DNA from: Rostratula benghalensis
Lineage: Eukaryota; Chordata; Aves; Charadriiformes; Rostratulidae
Length of the DNA stretch: 64,000 nucleotides
Direction: 5' to 3'
Assembly: GCA_013399305.1 (NCBI GenBank)
Contig: VXAI01000163.1
Location: 1,490,782-1,554,781, forward strand
The position numbers were made by a program, and so were the translations under genes. This document shows, piece after piece, positions 1-13,626 of this stretch (positions within the stretch are counted from its first letter, which is position 1; every line of letters begins with the position of its first letter). The notes under the pieces were generated by a model. It was not told where the DNA came from, did no database searches, and worked only from the letters and a program-made list of their open reading frames with translations.

Positions 1-1873
1 AATTATGTTAAATTAAAAAAAAAATTTAAAAAAAATTCAAATTAAAAAGTTAAATTACTTTAGATTAATGCCAATTCTAGGACATTGGCACAAACATAAA
101 GACAACTGTTTTCATTCATGCTATTTGCATTTTTTTTTTCTAAATGGGACAATTACATACACCTTGCTTGAACACAAATTCATAGATCAGAGCCAAACAC
201 TAATATTCAGGCGAGTCAAAACCCAGGCAATGATTTTTTTGTTTTTCCTATGGGGCTTTATGCAGCATGACTACAAAGAAGTTTGAGCTGAGAAGATAAA
301 GGCAGAAAAGGAAAACAAGCATCAAGATAAATTAATCTTCTATTGGCTAGAAAAGGGAGAAGACACCCAAGCCCTCAGCACTGAAATACACACTTCCCGC
401 CCTCAACTAACCGATAAAAAGTAAGATGAAAGCAGGAGACATTTAAAAAAGGAACTGATTAGACTGACATAAGCACAGTGGGGATGTGCAGCCTTACATT
501 TGAAGCAGAGCTCTAGCAGCACAGAACCTTGGGGTATCTTTACCCCAAGCACACACAGTGTTTTGCAATAATACCAGCATTACCTCTAAACAAACCAGTG
601 ACACCCTAAAGGCAAACGAGCTTGGGCTCAATCCAGGTTCTCTGTAGGGTGATGCTTGCTCAGGTATCTCTCCTTTGTATTGTAGCATGCTTACAGAGAC
701 AGGTTCATTTTCACTGACCTTATTCCCCCTATGTTATTTTTAAAGGTTTGGGTTTTTTTAATTTCAGAATCTCCATCTATTTGAAGGAGTACATTCTATT
801 TGGTTCTTGTAATAAGATAGGATTGGAGGTATGAGAAAATTAGTGTCTGTAAAATGTTTGTGAGACTACGGATAGGTGTTGTACCTGCAAGGTGCGATAG
901 TTACACTACCAATGCACCTCAACAGGTGGGCAAAAAGGCACTGAAACAAGCCTACATGACATGATACAGAAAGCCAAATGAACAGGGTAAATAAATTCAT
1001 TAATGAGATAGACAACAAGTTGGTTGCGTTTCTGTTGTTCCATCTTGTTTCTAGATCTGTTTATACATTGTTCTGTTGTGCTATTTAATGTGGTTCCTGT
1101 AGAAAAAGGAGAACCAACACTTACTGGTATATGAAAAAGCAGTTGACAAGTACACAAACCAAAGGTGTATGGCATCTTATTATGAAAAGACTACTGCAAC
1201 CACTCTAAGTTCAGTGAAAACATTACCTGGTGGTGACTAATAAGCTCCTAAAGTCTTCACTGGGAATTTATTTGAATTCATACACAAGCTAGGATTCCTT
1301 TGGTCTCCAAGCGCAGGTTTAGGGACATAATAGGCCTCTTACTCCTTCACAAGCAGCAGTGATTCCAACTACATCCCAACAGTAGCAGTCCTGCTCTTTC
1401 CAAAACTGTAGTATAGAACAGGCCTTGAGTTCAACAGCACTACATACTCAAACCACATTTCCACTCATCTAGAACACCTCTATGGCTTTTTTCCTTTACG
1501 GATGAGCCCATAGGCTACCAGTTGAGACCCTGACCATAGAATCATTTTGTTCTTCCTTTCCCAGAAAGATCTTCAGCTTCTCCCAAAATATGTTGCAATA
1601 AACAGTGCTGAAGGACCACCAGAGAATGGAAGTATGAATATGGATAATAAGCTTATGCATTAACTGAGATTGTTCACATAACTATTTGTGATTAACTACT
1701 TGGCCAGAGTACAAATGGTTTTTTGTGGGTATAGGCACTGCACATCTTTTGCTGGCGCTGAACAGATTTTACTGCAATAACACACTGTGAAGGCTCCATG
1801 GCTCTTCTCTATATACTGCTAATCACTGGAACTTTTACGTATGAGCTAATAAAAAAGTGCAAATAGTTATTTT

Positions 1874-1892
1874 TATATATATATATATATAT
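1874..1892. repeat. (TA)n microsatellite
   Basis: About nine TA dinucleotides in a row within AT-rich intron. Confidence 0.9.
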
Positions 1893-4800
1893 GTACACAT
1901 GAATGCAGAGTTACATGGTAAATCCCATAGATAACATCTTAAGTTAAAGATAACTTTTCTACATCCTATGAAATTCTGTTTAGACTTTTTCCCCCTCCTC
2001 TGCAACTCTGATCTAACAAGACATTTTACTGTTCCAAAAATGGAACTTCAAAACCACAACATTTGGTACTTGCAATCTCCGTTTCCCAATTTGCACTGCA
2101 AAAAATATCTCAAACAATGAAAAATTTTGGTCTAAATAGCAAGCTGGAAGAGAGAAACTCCTTGATTCCTCATTCTTTGGTTTGGGAATACACCTAGTCT
2201 CAGTGTTTTGTCTCTCCCAGACCTGGGAAAGCCATTTGCACAGAGACTCATACAAGAATATGGAGAGTACATGATAACTCTAGAAATAAATGAGAACAAG
2301 ATACTGACCCATTAAGGAGCTGTTAAGCAGCTCCCACACACTGTTACACAAGATACAAAAATCTGATGGCCAATAATCACTTGGACTGTATGTGCTCAGA
2401 CTCAAAATTGCTTCTTGTTATATTTTAAATGCAGCTATTTTTACATTAGAAGAAAGGAACAGCTGGCAGATAGTTTTAATTGGGTGCCTTTCCTGAGGCT
2501 GTTTAATTTCCTTTCTTGAAGCTTCGTGAATAGCAAAAGCTCTTTTTGCTTTTTGTGACTGCATGAATCATTTATCAGCTTAAATAACTCTCTGCCACTG
2601 GACAAATGTCAGAGCTTTGCAAGTTCCCTTCAGTGCCTGAAAAAAGTAGAAGTCTAGGTTCTCCTCCATATAAGATAGAAGTCATCTGAAAGCATTCATT
2701 TTGTACCCAAACGATTCCCTTAGGCCCCTTCAAAAATTTCCTAAAACAAGTGTTAGCCACGGACAGAAACATAGCTAGAAGTTGCCACCAGTACTTCAGC
2801 TTTCAAAGCAAAAGAGCTACTTTCACCGTTTGTTTAGACCCTAAACTTTTCTGAAGAAACTTTAACACTTTTCTTAACCTGTAATTCCGATCCAGCTGCT
2901 ACAGACACAGAACAAATCCCTGCTTTATATACTGTGCTAGGCAAACATTGCTAACCCTTGTACAGCCACAAATTGAAGGATAAGTTTATATAAAGCAAGT
3001 TCTTGAGCCCTCCAGTTTGATCTGACAGCGTTATAGGCTTCTGCTACTTACAAGGACAGCTTTTCTTAGATAATTTAATTTTTTCCACTTTACTAAAAGA
3101 AATAAAAATCAGAAAATTAGAGACACTAAGAACGAAACATGGGGAATGCTAAGAACTCAGATGGCAATGAAGCACATTTTTCACACCTCTATATGAAGCT
3201 CTTATTTGCCAAGAAAATGTTAGTGGCTGTCTTAAACTTGTTTTCATCACAGCATAAATATGAATAACCTCACAGAGACAAGGTAACGCTTTCACTGCCA
3301 CCAAGACAAGAAGGGTATAAATAGATGCATTTTACATAGAAGTAACTTTTTCAACATCTCTCTACATGGATAATGTGAACGATCTGGGATACTAATAGTT
3401 ACACGAGTAGAACTTGACAGATGAAAATTTATTTTTACTCATACCATAAACCTGAGAAACCAGGGAACAGAGAGTCAATTCTGCTCACATTGATCACAAA
3501 AGAACTTGAACGCTGTCAAGGAGCCAAGTGAAAACAGAGCATTAGTTTTGCTATTTCGGAGAGACTGAACTAAGGCATTCTTCTCCTTGATGTTAACATG
3601 ACATTTTGTAATTAAGGGCTACATCTACCCTGATTTTCAAAAACTAAACTGCAGGAAATCAGAGTATTTTCCTGTTACAAGAAAAAAAGCAAAGATTCAG
3701 AAAATGAACCTCCACTTGGGGGGTGGATTTTTTTCTACAGTATTCTTAATTTTAATACTACAACCCTACCATAGAGGAAACATACATACACATTTCCCTT
3801 TGGTTGATGAAAACACATTCTTTTCTCAATCAAGCTTAAGGCTTAGGAAATCTTTCATTCCAAACCTGAACAAATCCTCTTGCTAATAGATCGAGGAGAG
3901 AGTAACTTGCAGTCTTACCAGTCTTGCAGTTTTAATAAGCAAGAAAAATACTTTTACTCCAATTACTTTTTCAGGTAAGGAAATAACAAAAAGAAAAAGA
4001 AAAATCTGTTGTCAGAAGCCTTAGATGTCCAGGACAGCAGTCAAGCACATGATTTAAGGAAAAGATTAAGCTCATTAGTAGAACCAGTGGAAAACAAACG
4101 AGACTAAAGAGTAAGAAAGGATAAGAAAACACTCCTAAGGAAATGATCTTAAGAATATGCATAAATGGTAGCTATTTCTTGCCCTGCAAAATACTTCCTC
4201 AATGGCCTCCAAGAAGTCACACAAGACAATAGGGTTCAAAGTATCAAATAACCAGGATATGAGTCAGACACTTCGTTGGACTTGTTGCTCTGCCATTAAC
4301 GCACTGTGTCATCTTGAAGCATCCCTGATGCTTCACTAGACCATTGTTACCTCACCACTGCAGCTAGGAGAGATATTTTTATCATTAAATATTTAGATAA
4401 AAAGTCAATCCTTTTCTTAAAGCAGGACTCTCTCCGGTTAGCTTCAACAGAGGTTTCCCTTATTTAAGAGGAGATTTTGTTTTGGTGTCCCTCTACAGTG
4501 GAGGCAATATAATTTGGCCACCACGCAAGGTGAGCGAATACACTAAAGATGGTCTGCTGCATTATAAATTACTCAAGAACAGGAGATGTGAGAAATAGGT
4601 GGGATTAAAGAGGTCATCTATTATGATTCAATCAATCAATTGGCCCTTGATTCATCAACTCATAAATGTTAAAGCCATTTCAAAAAAAAAAATCTGGTTC
4701 AGAATGGACACTTCTATCTTTTCAAGTGAGAAGTAGAAAGCTTAACAAAAATAACGTCCTGTTATTTGCTGAAAGTTATTAAGGCATAGGACAGTAAACT

Positions 4801-6395
4801 TTTCAGAATTGGTGACTGAGAAATACAAAGTTTTAAGCCTGCTTACTATGCAATAAAGCCTCAAGGAGTCATATGCAGCTGAGGCTGTGATACGTTGATG
4901 GCCCAGAATGCCTACTGTGGCTGTTCATCCATGCAACAACAACTAGAGCAGACCTTGTTAGTTAAACTTTGAAAGCAAAGAAAATTTTTTAAAGGCCGAT
5001 TAAAAGCCAAAACAGGCTACTATTAAGCAAGAGATATGACCTAAAACTTTATTGCAATATAGTGCCTGAAGTCCCTTGCCTGGCACATACGTTCTACATG
5101 CTTAGAACCACCTTCACAAATCACTCTACAAATATCCTATGGTGGAAAAGCAAGCCACTCACACGCTTACAGTGCACAGACTCCAAATACACAAATTTAC
5201 TTGTAAAATAAGCCAGTGAGTTAATTTCCCAGTGCAGTCCAGTGGGCAGCCCTGGAGCAGGATCTGGCAGGCAGATTGCTTCCATCCACTCCATTGCCTT
5301 TTCCCCAGAATCAGGCAACTATGTCCAAGGACAAAACACAACCCAAGCAGCAAAAAACCTCCTCATTTCTAAGGTGGCTTTGAGCACATGCAGCTGAGCT
5401 GAAAATCCTCCTGTCTCTCTGCTAGGAAAGGAGTTTGTTCGTCATCCTTCTGCTACAGAAAACTGGATGGTTTTCCTGCATAAGATATCCATCCCTCTCC
5501 AAAGAGCCAGCAGGATTTGCCCAGCTCTGTGTCAGACTGCAGCAAGCCCTTTTGGCAGCTCATGAATTAACAGAAAGAGAAAAGAGAAGATACCAGTTGC
5601 TGCTTCAGAAAATAAGTGGAAACTGCCCATCCTGTGAAGGTGGTGAGCTAGGGCCTGTACTGTGGTCCTCCAACCAAAGCTACTGATGTCTGAACATCTT
5701 GGGCAAAGAACACAACTGCAGCACATACATATATGTAATATTGAGCACAAAACCACATGCACTGTTCAAGCTATTAAATTGAGTAAGAACTCTGCAAGGC
5801 TGTGCTACCTTTCTCTATCCATTTTTAAAATCTTTCTACTATGCTACTATTGAGCAATAAACAGAAGAAAGTGTTCCCTCAATGTTCTCTAAATCAAATG
5901 TAGTCTCCCAGGTCTATTCTGAGATCTTTGAAATGCTTGACATATACAGGTTCGGTTACATCACAGAGATGTCTTATTTCCTCTATTAAATAAAAATTCT
6001 GTAAGAGAAAAGCATTAAGTTTACATACACATAACAGAAATACTGGAGAAAGGAGAAAAAATAGGTCCTGGAAGAGTGCTACACATAAACTCTCAATAGT
6101 GATACAGTTGCATTTGATGCCTCTCCAAATGACTAATTCCCATCTTCTATAGGTAACTGAAACTGGGGTGAGACAGGAACACTACCTTGTCACTAACAGT
6201 TGCCAATTAAACAGTTGTCTGCTGCTTCTCTCTCCCACCTGAAGTGCTACAGAGAGAAGATGAGTGCTTATGAGGACAGATCTTTGACGTGATGTGTAAC
6301 AGTGATTGGACCTGATGACCAAATGTGTCCTTTCAAGACTGTGATCCTGAAAGAAGTCTGACCAGGTTCACTGAGTTTAGACTCAAACCAGACAG

Positions 6396-6421
6396 ATATT
6401 TTTCATGACAATGAAAAATAT
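6396..6421. repeat. 11-bp inverted repeat with 4-base loop
   Basis: ATATTTTTCAT, loop GACA, ATGAAAAATAT. The right arm is followed by GACAATGAAA, a repeat of the loop plus the start of the arm, which suggests replication slippage made the structure. Confidence 0.8.
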
Positions 6422-6690
6422 GACAATGAAAGCCCAAAAACCAAAACATCAACCCCCCAACAAAATTTTCTAAAGAAAGAAAATCCATACATAAGCATCC
6501 AGATGGCAGTATCAGTGCTCCTTGCCTATATTATCTCTACTCCAAATATTCCCATTAATCTCCAAAACTCCTGTAGTTTCATTACTCTGAAGTATTACAC
6601 TAAACCACAGTACTTCAGAAGTGTTTGCAGTGAGTGACTATCACAGCCTTAAGAGCACAAGAACATGCCACAATCTTTAAGTGTCAAGCC

Positions 6691-7132
6691 ATCACAGAAT
6701 CACAGAAGAGTTGAGGTCAGTACGGATGTCCATCTGGTCCAACCCCCCTTTTCAAGCAGGGCCACTCAGAGCTGGTTGCCTAGGACCATGTCGAGTTGGG
6801 TTTCGAGTATCACCAAGGATGGAGACTCCACAACCTTTCTGGTCACCCTCAAAGTGAAAACGTGTTTCCTGATATTCAGAAGTGTTTCAGTTTGTGCCTG
6901 TTGTCTCTGGTCCTGTACTGGGCATCACTAGAAACAGCCAGGCTCCATCTCCTTTATGGCTTCCATTCAGGTATTTGTATATACTGATGAAATTCCCCCT
7001 AAGCCCTCCCTTCTCCAGACTGAACATTCCAATCTCTCTCAGCCTTTCCTCATAGGAGAGATGCTTTAGTTCCTTAATAATTTTCAAGGCTCTTCATTGG
7101 ACACCAGCATGTCCAAGTTTCTTTTGTAGTCA
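6691..7132 (-). mobile_element. CR1 LINE 3' fragment
   Basis: Starts with ATCACAGAATCACAGAA, the reverse of the CR1 3' octamer tail, followed by the antisense CR1 landmarks TCTGGTCCAACCCCCC and GATGGAGACTCCACAACC. On the minus strand a frame reads LKHLSYEERLREIGMFSLEK, matching the C-terminal end of CR1 ORF2. It is 5'-truncated, as most CR1 copies are, and diverged. No target-site duplication is evident. Confidence 0.9.
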
Positions 7133-10100
7133 GACAACACCCATCATGCCTTGAATGCATTGGCCAGTAGGAAAACGACTGTAAAATGACAAACTAAGTA
7201 TCATAAAACTAGAAACTAAATATCATCCTAAGAGAAAGTCTGTGTAGGTGCTATGGGATCTATCAACAAGAAAATAAATACAAAATAAAACAATTAAATT
7301 TAATTGTTTTAAAAGCTGCAGCGAACTGTTACAAACTTCTGAGTTTGTTAGAGCCTGAGAGAAAAACATTTAGCAAAACTGCAGTTATTGGAAGGGGGCA
7401 TAATTAAAAGCACAGCAAACAACTACACTAATAAGGAACAACAAGATGCTTTAAAGGCTTAAACAAAAGAAAACATAGAAAACATGGAGGCAAAAACATA
7501 GATCACCACACGAAGGAAAAATCAGGTAGACATGTAGTCTGAAAGGTAAAGAGGCAAAATGAATTACTAAATATAATAATGAATTAATAAAATAAATTCT
7601 CCAACTACACTGGGAACAAGGGGAAAGCCATTATCTTAGTTAATTAACAGGTCCATTAATCAAGGGGGAAGGAGAGCCTACAAGGACAGTAAGGCATTCA
7701 AGACCTCCTCATCATAAAAAAGTTTGTTCTAAGTAAGTACTTAAATTAGCTTTAACAATGGAGGAGGAATACAGGTCAATCTACAGAAAGAATGGGTCAA
7801 GAAATATTTAGTTAAGTTAGTTTTATTCACATCAACAGGATGATAATATTTACCCCAGTATTATTTAGGAACAAGCTAAAAAGTCATGGAAAAAACAGCA
7901 AGTGTTATTTCTGGGGAACAACCAAATAATGTCTAGCCTTTGAAAAGGAGGGGGAAAAAATAAAAAAGAACTTACAGACAAGTCAATTTGATTGCCCAGA
8001 ATGATATGAAATTATGAAACAAACAGCTGTTTGACATCTTTCCTCTACCCCAACCCCCAAACATCACAGATTTGTGAAGAACAAGGTTAAGTCTAATCAA
8101 TTTAATTTCCCTCTTGGCCTCATGGGTTGGAGGGAAGGGCAGAAAGAAATGAGAATGGGAGCAAAAGAGGCGACGTCAAGTGGTGTGTTTTATTAAGCCT
8201 TTTGTCATTGTTCCCTTAAATCACGGTTGGATTGATCCATGGGTTGAGAACATCTATCTAAAAAAGTAACTATTAATCATACAGCACAAACCAAGAACAT
8301 GTTTTAAGTAGAATCTCTGTGGAGAAGTCTTTCCTGGGCTTGGGTGCATTCAAGATTTTCAGTGTTACTCTGATAAAAATTGGAGAAGACATCTAAAATT
8401 TGTGGATGGCTTTAGACTGGAGGAGCAGCAACCAGTTTAGTAAGTGAGATTAGAATTAGAAATGAGTTTGTAAGTTTATGAAACAGCCTCACATCAACTC
8501 TGCAAAATCAAGACAAGCAAACCTACTACACCGCAAGAGGAGAATACCAAAAGCAGAACATGAACAGTGGAGTAACTGCCTAAACTGTAAAAAGTAAATA
8601 TCTAACAGACATTTGAAATGGCATTTCTACTGGAACAAGTCATGTAAGTGTGAGCATTAGCTAGGCAATAGCACATGCCAAATCAGTGATAGTATTTACT
8701 AACAGATACTTTTTATCAAAGGAACTATCTCCTGATGAAATGAAAAAAAAAAAATCTCACTCTGGTCAATATAGCTGTGTGGTCCCACTAAAATTAACAA
8801 ACATTCACTAATAAACAATATGTAGGTATTGAATATATATTTTAAAAAGCTTTAACATTTAATTAAAAAATATTAAAATCACATATTCAAGTGATAAACA
8901 AGCCTCAGTGACTGTTTTCATCTTCCTTTGTGTTTTCAGTGCTCCAGCACAATCAAGACTGTTTTTCATTACTGAAATGATGAAGCTTTACAATATATTA
9001 GGGAAATAAATAATTCCCATGCATTAATTATTAAATCTGTCTCTGCTGCAGTTATTCAGCAATACTCATGCTTATTCCAAATACTTTCTCATCGATAATC
9101 TTAATGGGAGAGGGACTGGGGGGATGTTAAAAGAGGTTTTTTTCCCCCCCTCGCTTACAGCAATTCTCAACATATATTTTTCCTTTTTTTTTTTAAACAG
9201 AAATAATTTAAATGGAAATTTAAAATGGGACAGCAAACATAAGAGAAGTCTCTTGGTGTTATCTTCATGTTTTATGTAAATAACTGCTGTGCTATTTTGT
9301 AGAACAACTTGCAGTGCCTGTTAACGATATGTGAAAAATTCACATTATGAAGATATTGAAATAAAACACGTAATTTAAACTTTAAAATAAGCTGATATGA
9401 CTAAATGAAAAGCTTGCAAAACTCTACATGCTTTCTTCTCTCTTCTGCATTAAACACCGACAGATTAATCAAAGGGGTTCCCTTTTATGTGGATATTGTA
9501 GTGTCTTAAATTAAGATAGCGTTTGAACATACATTAATGCTGACATTAAAAGAGTTCAAAATTATCTAAAACAACATTGCTGATTTCACTTGCATTTTAT
9601 AGAAGTACGTCATCTTCCCATAGCTGTAGAGTATGTGCACTGGTTGTGTCTTTATCTTTAGACAATTACTCCCATATAACACCAGATCAAAACAATCTAG
9701 TTTGTTATCAACATACACATCTTTGATGTAAATCAGTCTATGACTAAAAATAATAATAAAAAAACCAATCAACTCTTAAGTTAGATGTAAGTTCCACAAC
9801 AAAAGCAAAATGACAAAAGAAAACATGACATTAGATCACCTTAGTGTGCCACATTGTTTCCATGTGCTGAGAAAGTCATTGAAGAAGACATGAACTCTTA
9901 AAACACAAACCAAAAAAGCTGACTTTCCCATCAACCAAGCAGTCTCACAGTGAACTCAACCTAGAGTGTAGTGAAATATGCACAAACCCCCTCATCCCTC
10001 TACCTCCCAATCCAAACCCAACCAAAATCTTTGAGCCCTTTTAGCAGAACCAGGCTGGAAACAAGCTTGTGCTCTACAAATGCTCGGAGGTAAGGTGGAA

Positions 10101-12014
10101 GCCACCTGTGAAGTTTCCTCCTTGTCTCCCTGTCATATTGAGACAAATTCAAAACTTTCACAGGCTTTATCAGAGAAACAGAAAAATAATGAAAGACAGA
10201 CAGACAGACTCTCCTCAACATTTAAAGACATTTACTTCCTACCAGGAAAAAGACCATGGTTCAATGATTTGTTTCTGCTCACTCAGGACCAGCTTGAATG
10301 CTCATTTCCATCTCAGGATTGGTTTTGTTACTGGGGCTCCCCATGTGAGTCAAAAAAAAAGAGAATAAATTAAGAATTCCATGTCTACAGGTACTCCCCT
10401 CCTATTGCACATGCTCCTCCATCCCACCCCTGAATATTTTCTCCACATATCCAAATAGGAATTTCAAATTGTACTCAACTTTGATTCCAGCATTTTTTCC
10501 CCCAACCTTCTAATTCATTTTTAACCAATGTTTATAGATCTATGGAAGAAAACTTGTCACTCGGGCTTCAATGCAAATCAAGTGCTGCTTCTCAATTTCA
10601 GTACAGATGTTTTACTCCCTAAAGATTTCAACATTGTAGCCAAACCTGACACACAGAAAAGTCAATTAAGCATCCTAATAACATTAGCTAAAGCCACGGC
10701 ATAAGAAATTGCTCGCAATTTATTTAAAGTATTTGTACTGCAATTACTCACAAGATACTGCACTTAGTTGGGATTTCCTGTTCAACTTGATCTGATTACA
10801 AGAAGTATTTTGTAATCAGGGCAATTTGAAAGCATTTCATAGAAGTAATGATGTGTACATGTTAAATCTAATTTGGGAAACCTGAAAAGCTAGCTTTATT
10901 AACTGTCTCTTGGACTAGAAGTCTTGTATATAGGGCAGCCATTTTGAGAAGAGGAGAGCTCCATCATGTTCCTCTCAAAATATTTGCAGTGTAGTCGCAA
11001 AAACTAATTCTCGTTCTTCACCAACAGCAGTAATTATTTTATTTAGCCCTCGATATTTATCTGCTCCAGAGAGCGCTGAAGTGTGGATACCCATGGGGAA
11101 AAATCCCACTAAAAACCACTATTGGTCAGTGAAATGGAAAAAGCCCACCACTGGAAATTCAGATACCTCTGATTCTGGGAGCAGGCTCGAGATGAGATAG
11201 CAAAGACACTGAAAGTTTTCCCATGGCTAGCACTAAATGTCAGTCAGATGCAAGAGTCAGGATGCTCTGTAGAGCTGGTCTGCACTCCAAATCTTCACAG
11301 TGCGACTAAAAACGATACCAATGCACAAACTCTAACACAAACACCACAGAAATACATATAGTAGTTCCCTCTGTAACCACTTGGACTAAACCCAGGATGG
11401 GAACATGACACATCACAGCATGTCCTCCTAAAAGCAAACAGAAGTTACTTGACTATCTGGGGCCTAGAAAGAAAAGGTCAGCGAAATCGTCAGTAAATGT
11501 ACTTGCGTCACGAAGAACTGCTCAATGAGGAAAGTAATTGGCATAAAGTGTTTCCCTTTGAGTAAGGCAAATCATATAAGATGATTATTTTTTTAATATC
11601 AGAGACAGGTGCCCAACATAATTAAGTGGGAATAGCAAAGAAGGTGATACAGGAACAAATTATAAGAGTTTTATTAATCTGTGTTAGAACACAATTGCCC
11701 AGTTTCACAAAGTGGATCCTGGGGATCAAGTAGCATCACAGGCAAGAGATGCACAGAGTCCCTCACTGTGTTACACTTCAGTGACCTTGATGTTGGTCTT
11801 TCACAAACAAGTAAGCACTCCCTCTTGTTCTGCTACCCATACCCGGGAATACTTGTTATGCCCATGTATTCCATCCACACTCCTCTGGTCTCTTTCAAAT
11901 CTCCTCTGAAGACCCTGGTAAAACCAGCCCCTAAAGGGTGGAGCATGTTAGATACTCCTAGAGAGCACCCTTTGGTTTAATCTGAGATAAGGCCAGCACG
12001 AAGGAGCACAGACC
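7133..12014. other. Intronic sequence, no gene recognised
   Basis: AT-rich between about 7140 and 9800, with the palindrome at 7286 and a short GACA run near 10193-10208. Two overlapping plus frames at 10069-10373 have no recognisable motif or splice context. Confidence 0.5.
7286..7311. repeat. 26-bp perfect AT-rich palindrome
   Basis: Arm TAAAACAATTAAA followed at once by its exact complement TTTAATTGTTTTA, with no spacer. The centre AATTAAATTTAATT holds overlapping TAAT cores of the kind bound by homeodomain proteins, but AT-rich sequence produces these often. Confidence 0.85.
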
Positions 12015-12240
12015 AGCGTGCTCAGAACTGTATCCAGATGAGTCTCCAACGATGGAGACCACACAGCTTTTCTGGGCAACTTAGTCCAGGCCTTGACTGC
12101 AGCCTCGGTGGCAGATTATTTTATTTTTAATTTTTCCTCTCTTCGGCAAATCAGGGTTCTCCCCCCTATCCAGCTTATGACCATTATCCCTTGTCCTGTC
12201 TCTGTGCATCTCCACACAGAGCACAGTCTCCCCCCAGGCT
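12015..12240 (-). mobile_element. CR1 LINE fragment, strongly diverged
   Basis: Contains antisense CR1 words: GAGTCTCCAACGATGGAGACC, CTGGGCAACTTAGTCCAGG and CCCTTGTCCTGTC, in the order expected for the CR1 3' region. The octamer tail and the coding part are missing, and T-rich sequence near 12120-12140 interrupts it. This is an old copy; the boundaries are approximate. Confidence 0.75.
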
Positions 12241-12668
12241 CAAAACATCTGGCTTCCCAAGGCTGCCACATCACACCAGCCAACTCATGGGAAATGGGGA
12301 CCAGGAGGGGGCCGGGTTCAAAACTGCCTTCCTGATCTACACCAGCCTTGATGCACCTGCTAATTATGGCCTAATTACAGGTGTAATTTTACACCTGGAT
12401 AGACATTACACTGGGGGAACTAAATGGTGTAATTTTAAACCAGTAGACTTAAACTAGTTCAAAATCCTGCCAGGGTATCTAGCTGAGTTCAGATATATAT
12501 TCTTCAGACTGACCTACGCTTGCTAGTTTACAGGACACAGTCTGTTTTACAGTGACATGATATATTCATGCAGGATGCTTTAAACAGGTTTAAATATTGC
12601 CACATTTGTGTGCCATAAAAAGTATAAAAATAAAATAAAAGTATAAAAAGATGTTGTGCTTTGAGGGG

Positions 12669-12764
12669 AAAAAAAAAACCAAACAAAAAAACCAAAGCAA
12701 CAAACAAAACCAAACCAAAACCCCTCACCCAAACTCTACACACAACAAAAACATCCCTACAAAC
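12669..12764 (+). repeat. A/C-rich low-complexity tract
   Basis: A10 followed by irregular CCAAA/CAAAC words and an ACACAACAAAAAC tail, with hardly any G or T. Similar tracts occur near 29.2 and 32.1 kb. Confidence 0.85.
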
Positions 12765-12926
12765 ATATATAGTAAATATTCTTTATACTACAAGTAGCAA
12801 CTGTTTAGTATGTATCTTTTTTGCACTAATTTTCCCCAGCAAATGAATGTACTTTTTACAAAGTATAGCTTGTTCTGAACTCCATGGAAGGCACAAACAA
12901 GCTCACAAGTAAACGTGAGGCAATTT

Positions 12927-13005
12927 TTGGTGTGAGTTAAGACAGACGAGCTTTCAGACTAGCTGACACTTCAACTGATGTTCAATTCCTTCTGTAGCAG
13001 GCCTA
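12927..13005 (+). repeat. Direct repeat unit 1 (about 80 bp)
   Basis: From TTGGTGTGAGTTAAGACAGAC to CCTTCTGTAGCAGGCCTA this matches unit 2 at 13546-13626 at roughly 90% by eye, with a few substitutions and a small indel (GACT/GGCACT). It resembles no repeat family I recognise. The units are 619 bases apart start to start. Confidence 0.8.
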
Positions 13006-13545
13006 AATGGCCTAGTAGTTAAAATATCACAGCTTGCTATGCCACACCAACACTTCGAGAAGCATCACCACTTCCCAACAGAACCAGGACTTGGTCCAGA
13101 GCCTTCCAAACCCATAGGTGCATTGCCAAGGGAGGGGACTGCAAGCACTGCCAACGCAGCTGTGGCAACTAAAAGTGTGGTCCTTCAGACCCAAAGCACC
13201 CTCCAGCACAGGAGGATCATGGACACACCAGCAAGTGTGGCCAGCTCCATCCACCTCCCACGTGAGTCTGAGAGAGTGCCACAAGACTCTCCTGTGTGCT
13301 TGTAAGAGCAAGGGGATTCAGGGGAAAACCTAGGTGAGAGCTTGATGCAGTGAGTTTCCAAGAAGCGGCATGGACCACACTCATGCACTGGAGAACAGAA
13401 CAGGAAACACTGGTCAATTTATAAAAATAAGCAGAATTCAAACCTGGACAGGCAGCACCCGTCAGGTGAAACACAACAGTAACAGCCACATGCTTCAAAG
13501 ACTGCAGACTCCATGCCCTGATATTCACTGAGCTCATTCCATTGC

Positions 13546-13626
13546 TTGGTGTGAGTTAAGACAGACAAGCTTTCAGGCACTAGCTGACGCTTCAATTGAT
13601 GTTTAATTCCTTCTGTAGCAGGCCTA
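13546..13626 (+). repeat. Direct repeat unit 2 (about 80 bp)
   Basis: Second copy of the unit at 12927. Similarity stops just after AGGCCTA; the following bases differ from those after unit 1, so this is not a simple tandem duplication of the whole 619-base interval unless the second copy is truncated. The 540 bases between the units show no transposon termini or coding sequence. Confidence 0.8.

Larger units (their letters stand above)
1..6690. other. Intronic sequence, no gene recognised
   Basis: AT-rich, with many A or T runs, starting in very AT-rich sequence (1-60). Apart from the (TA)n tract and the 6396 hairpin I see no element. The region 6240-6350 has words faintly like a CR1 3' end (GATTGGACCTGATGACC) but too few to call. 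All reading frames are short and without similarity. Confidence 0.5.

Noticed and set aside
6240..6350. Possible CR1 end with GATTGGACCTGATGACC
   Set aside because: The similarity covers about 20 bases and lacks the octamer tail.
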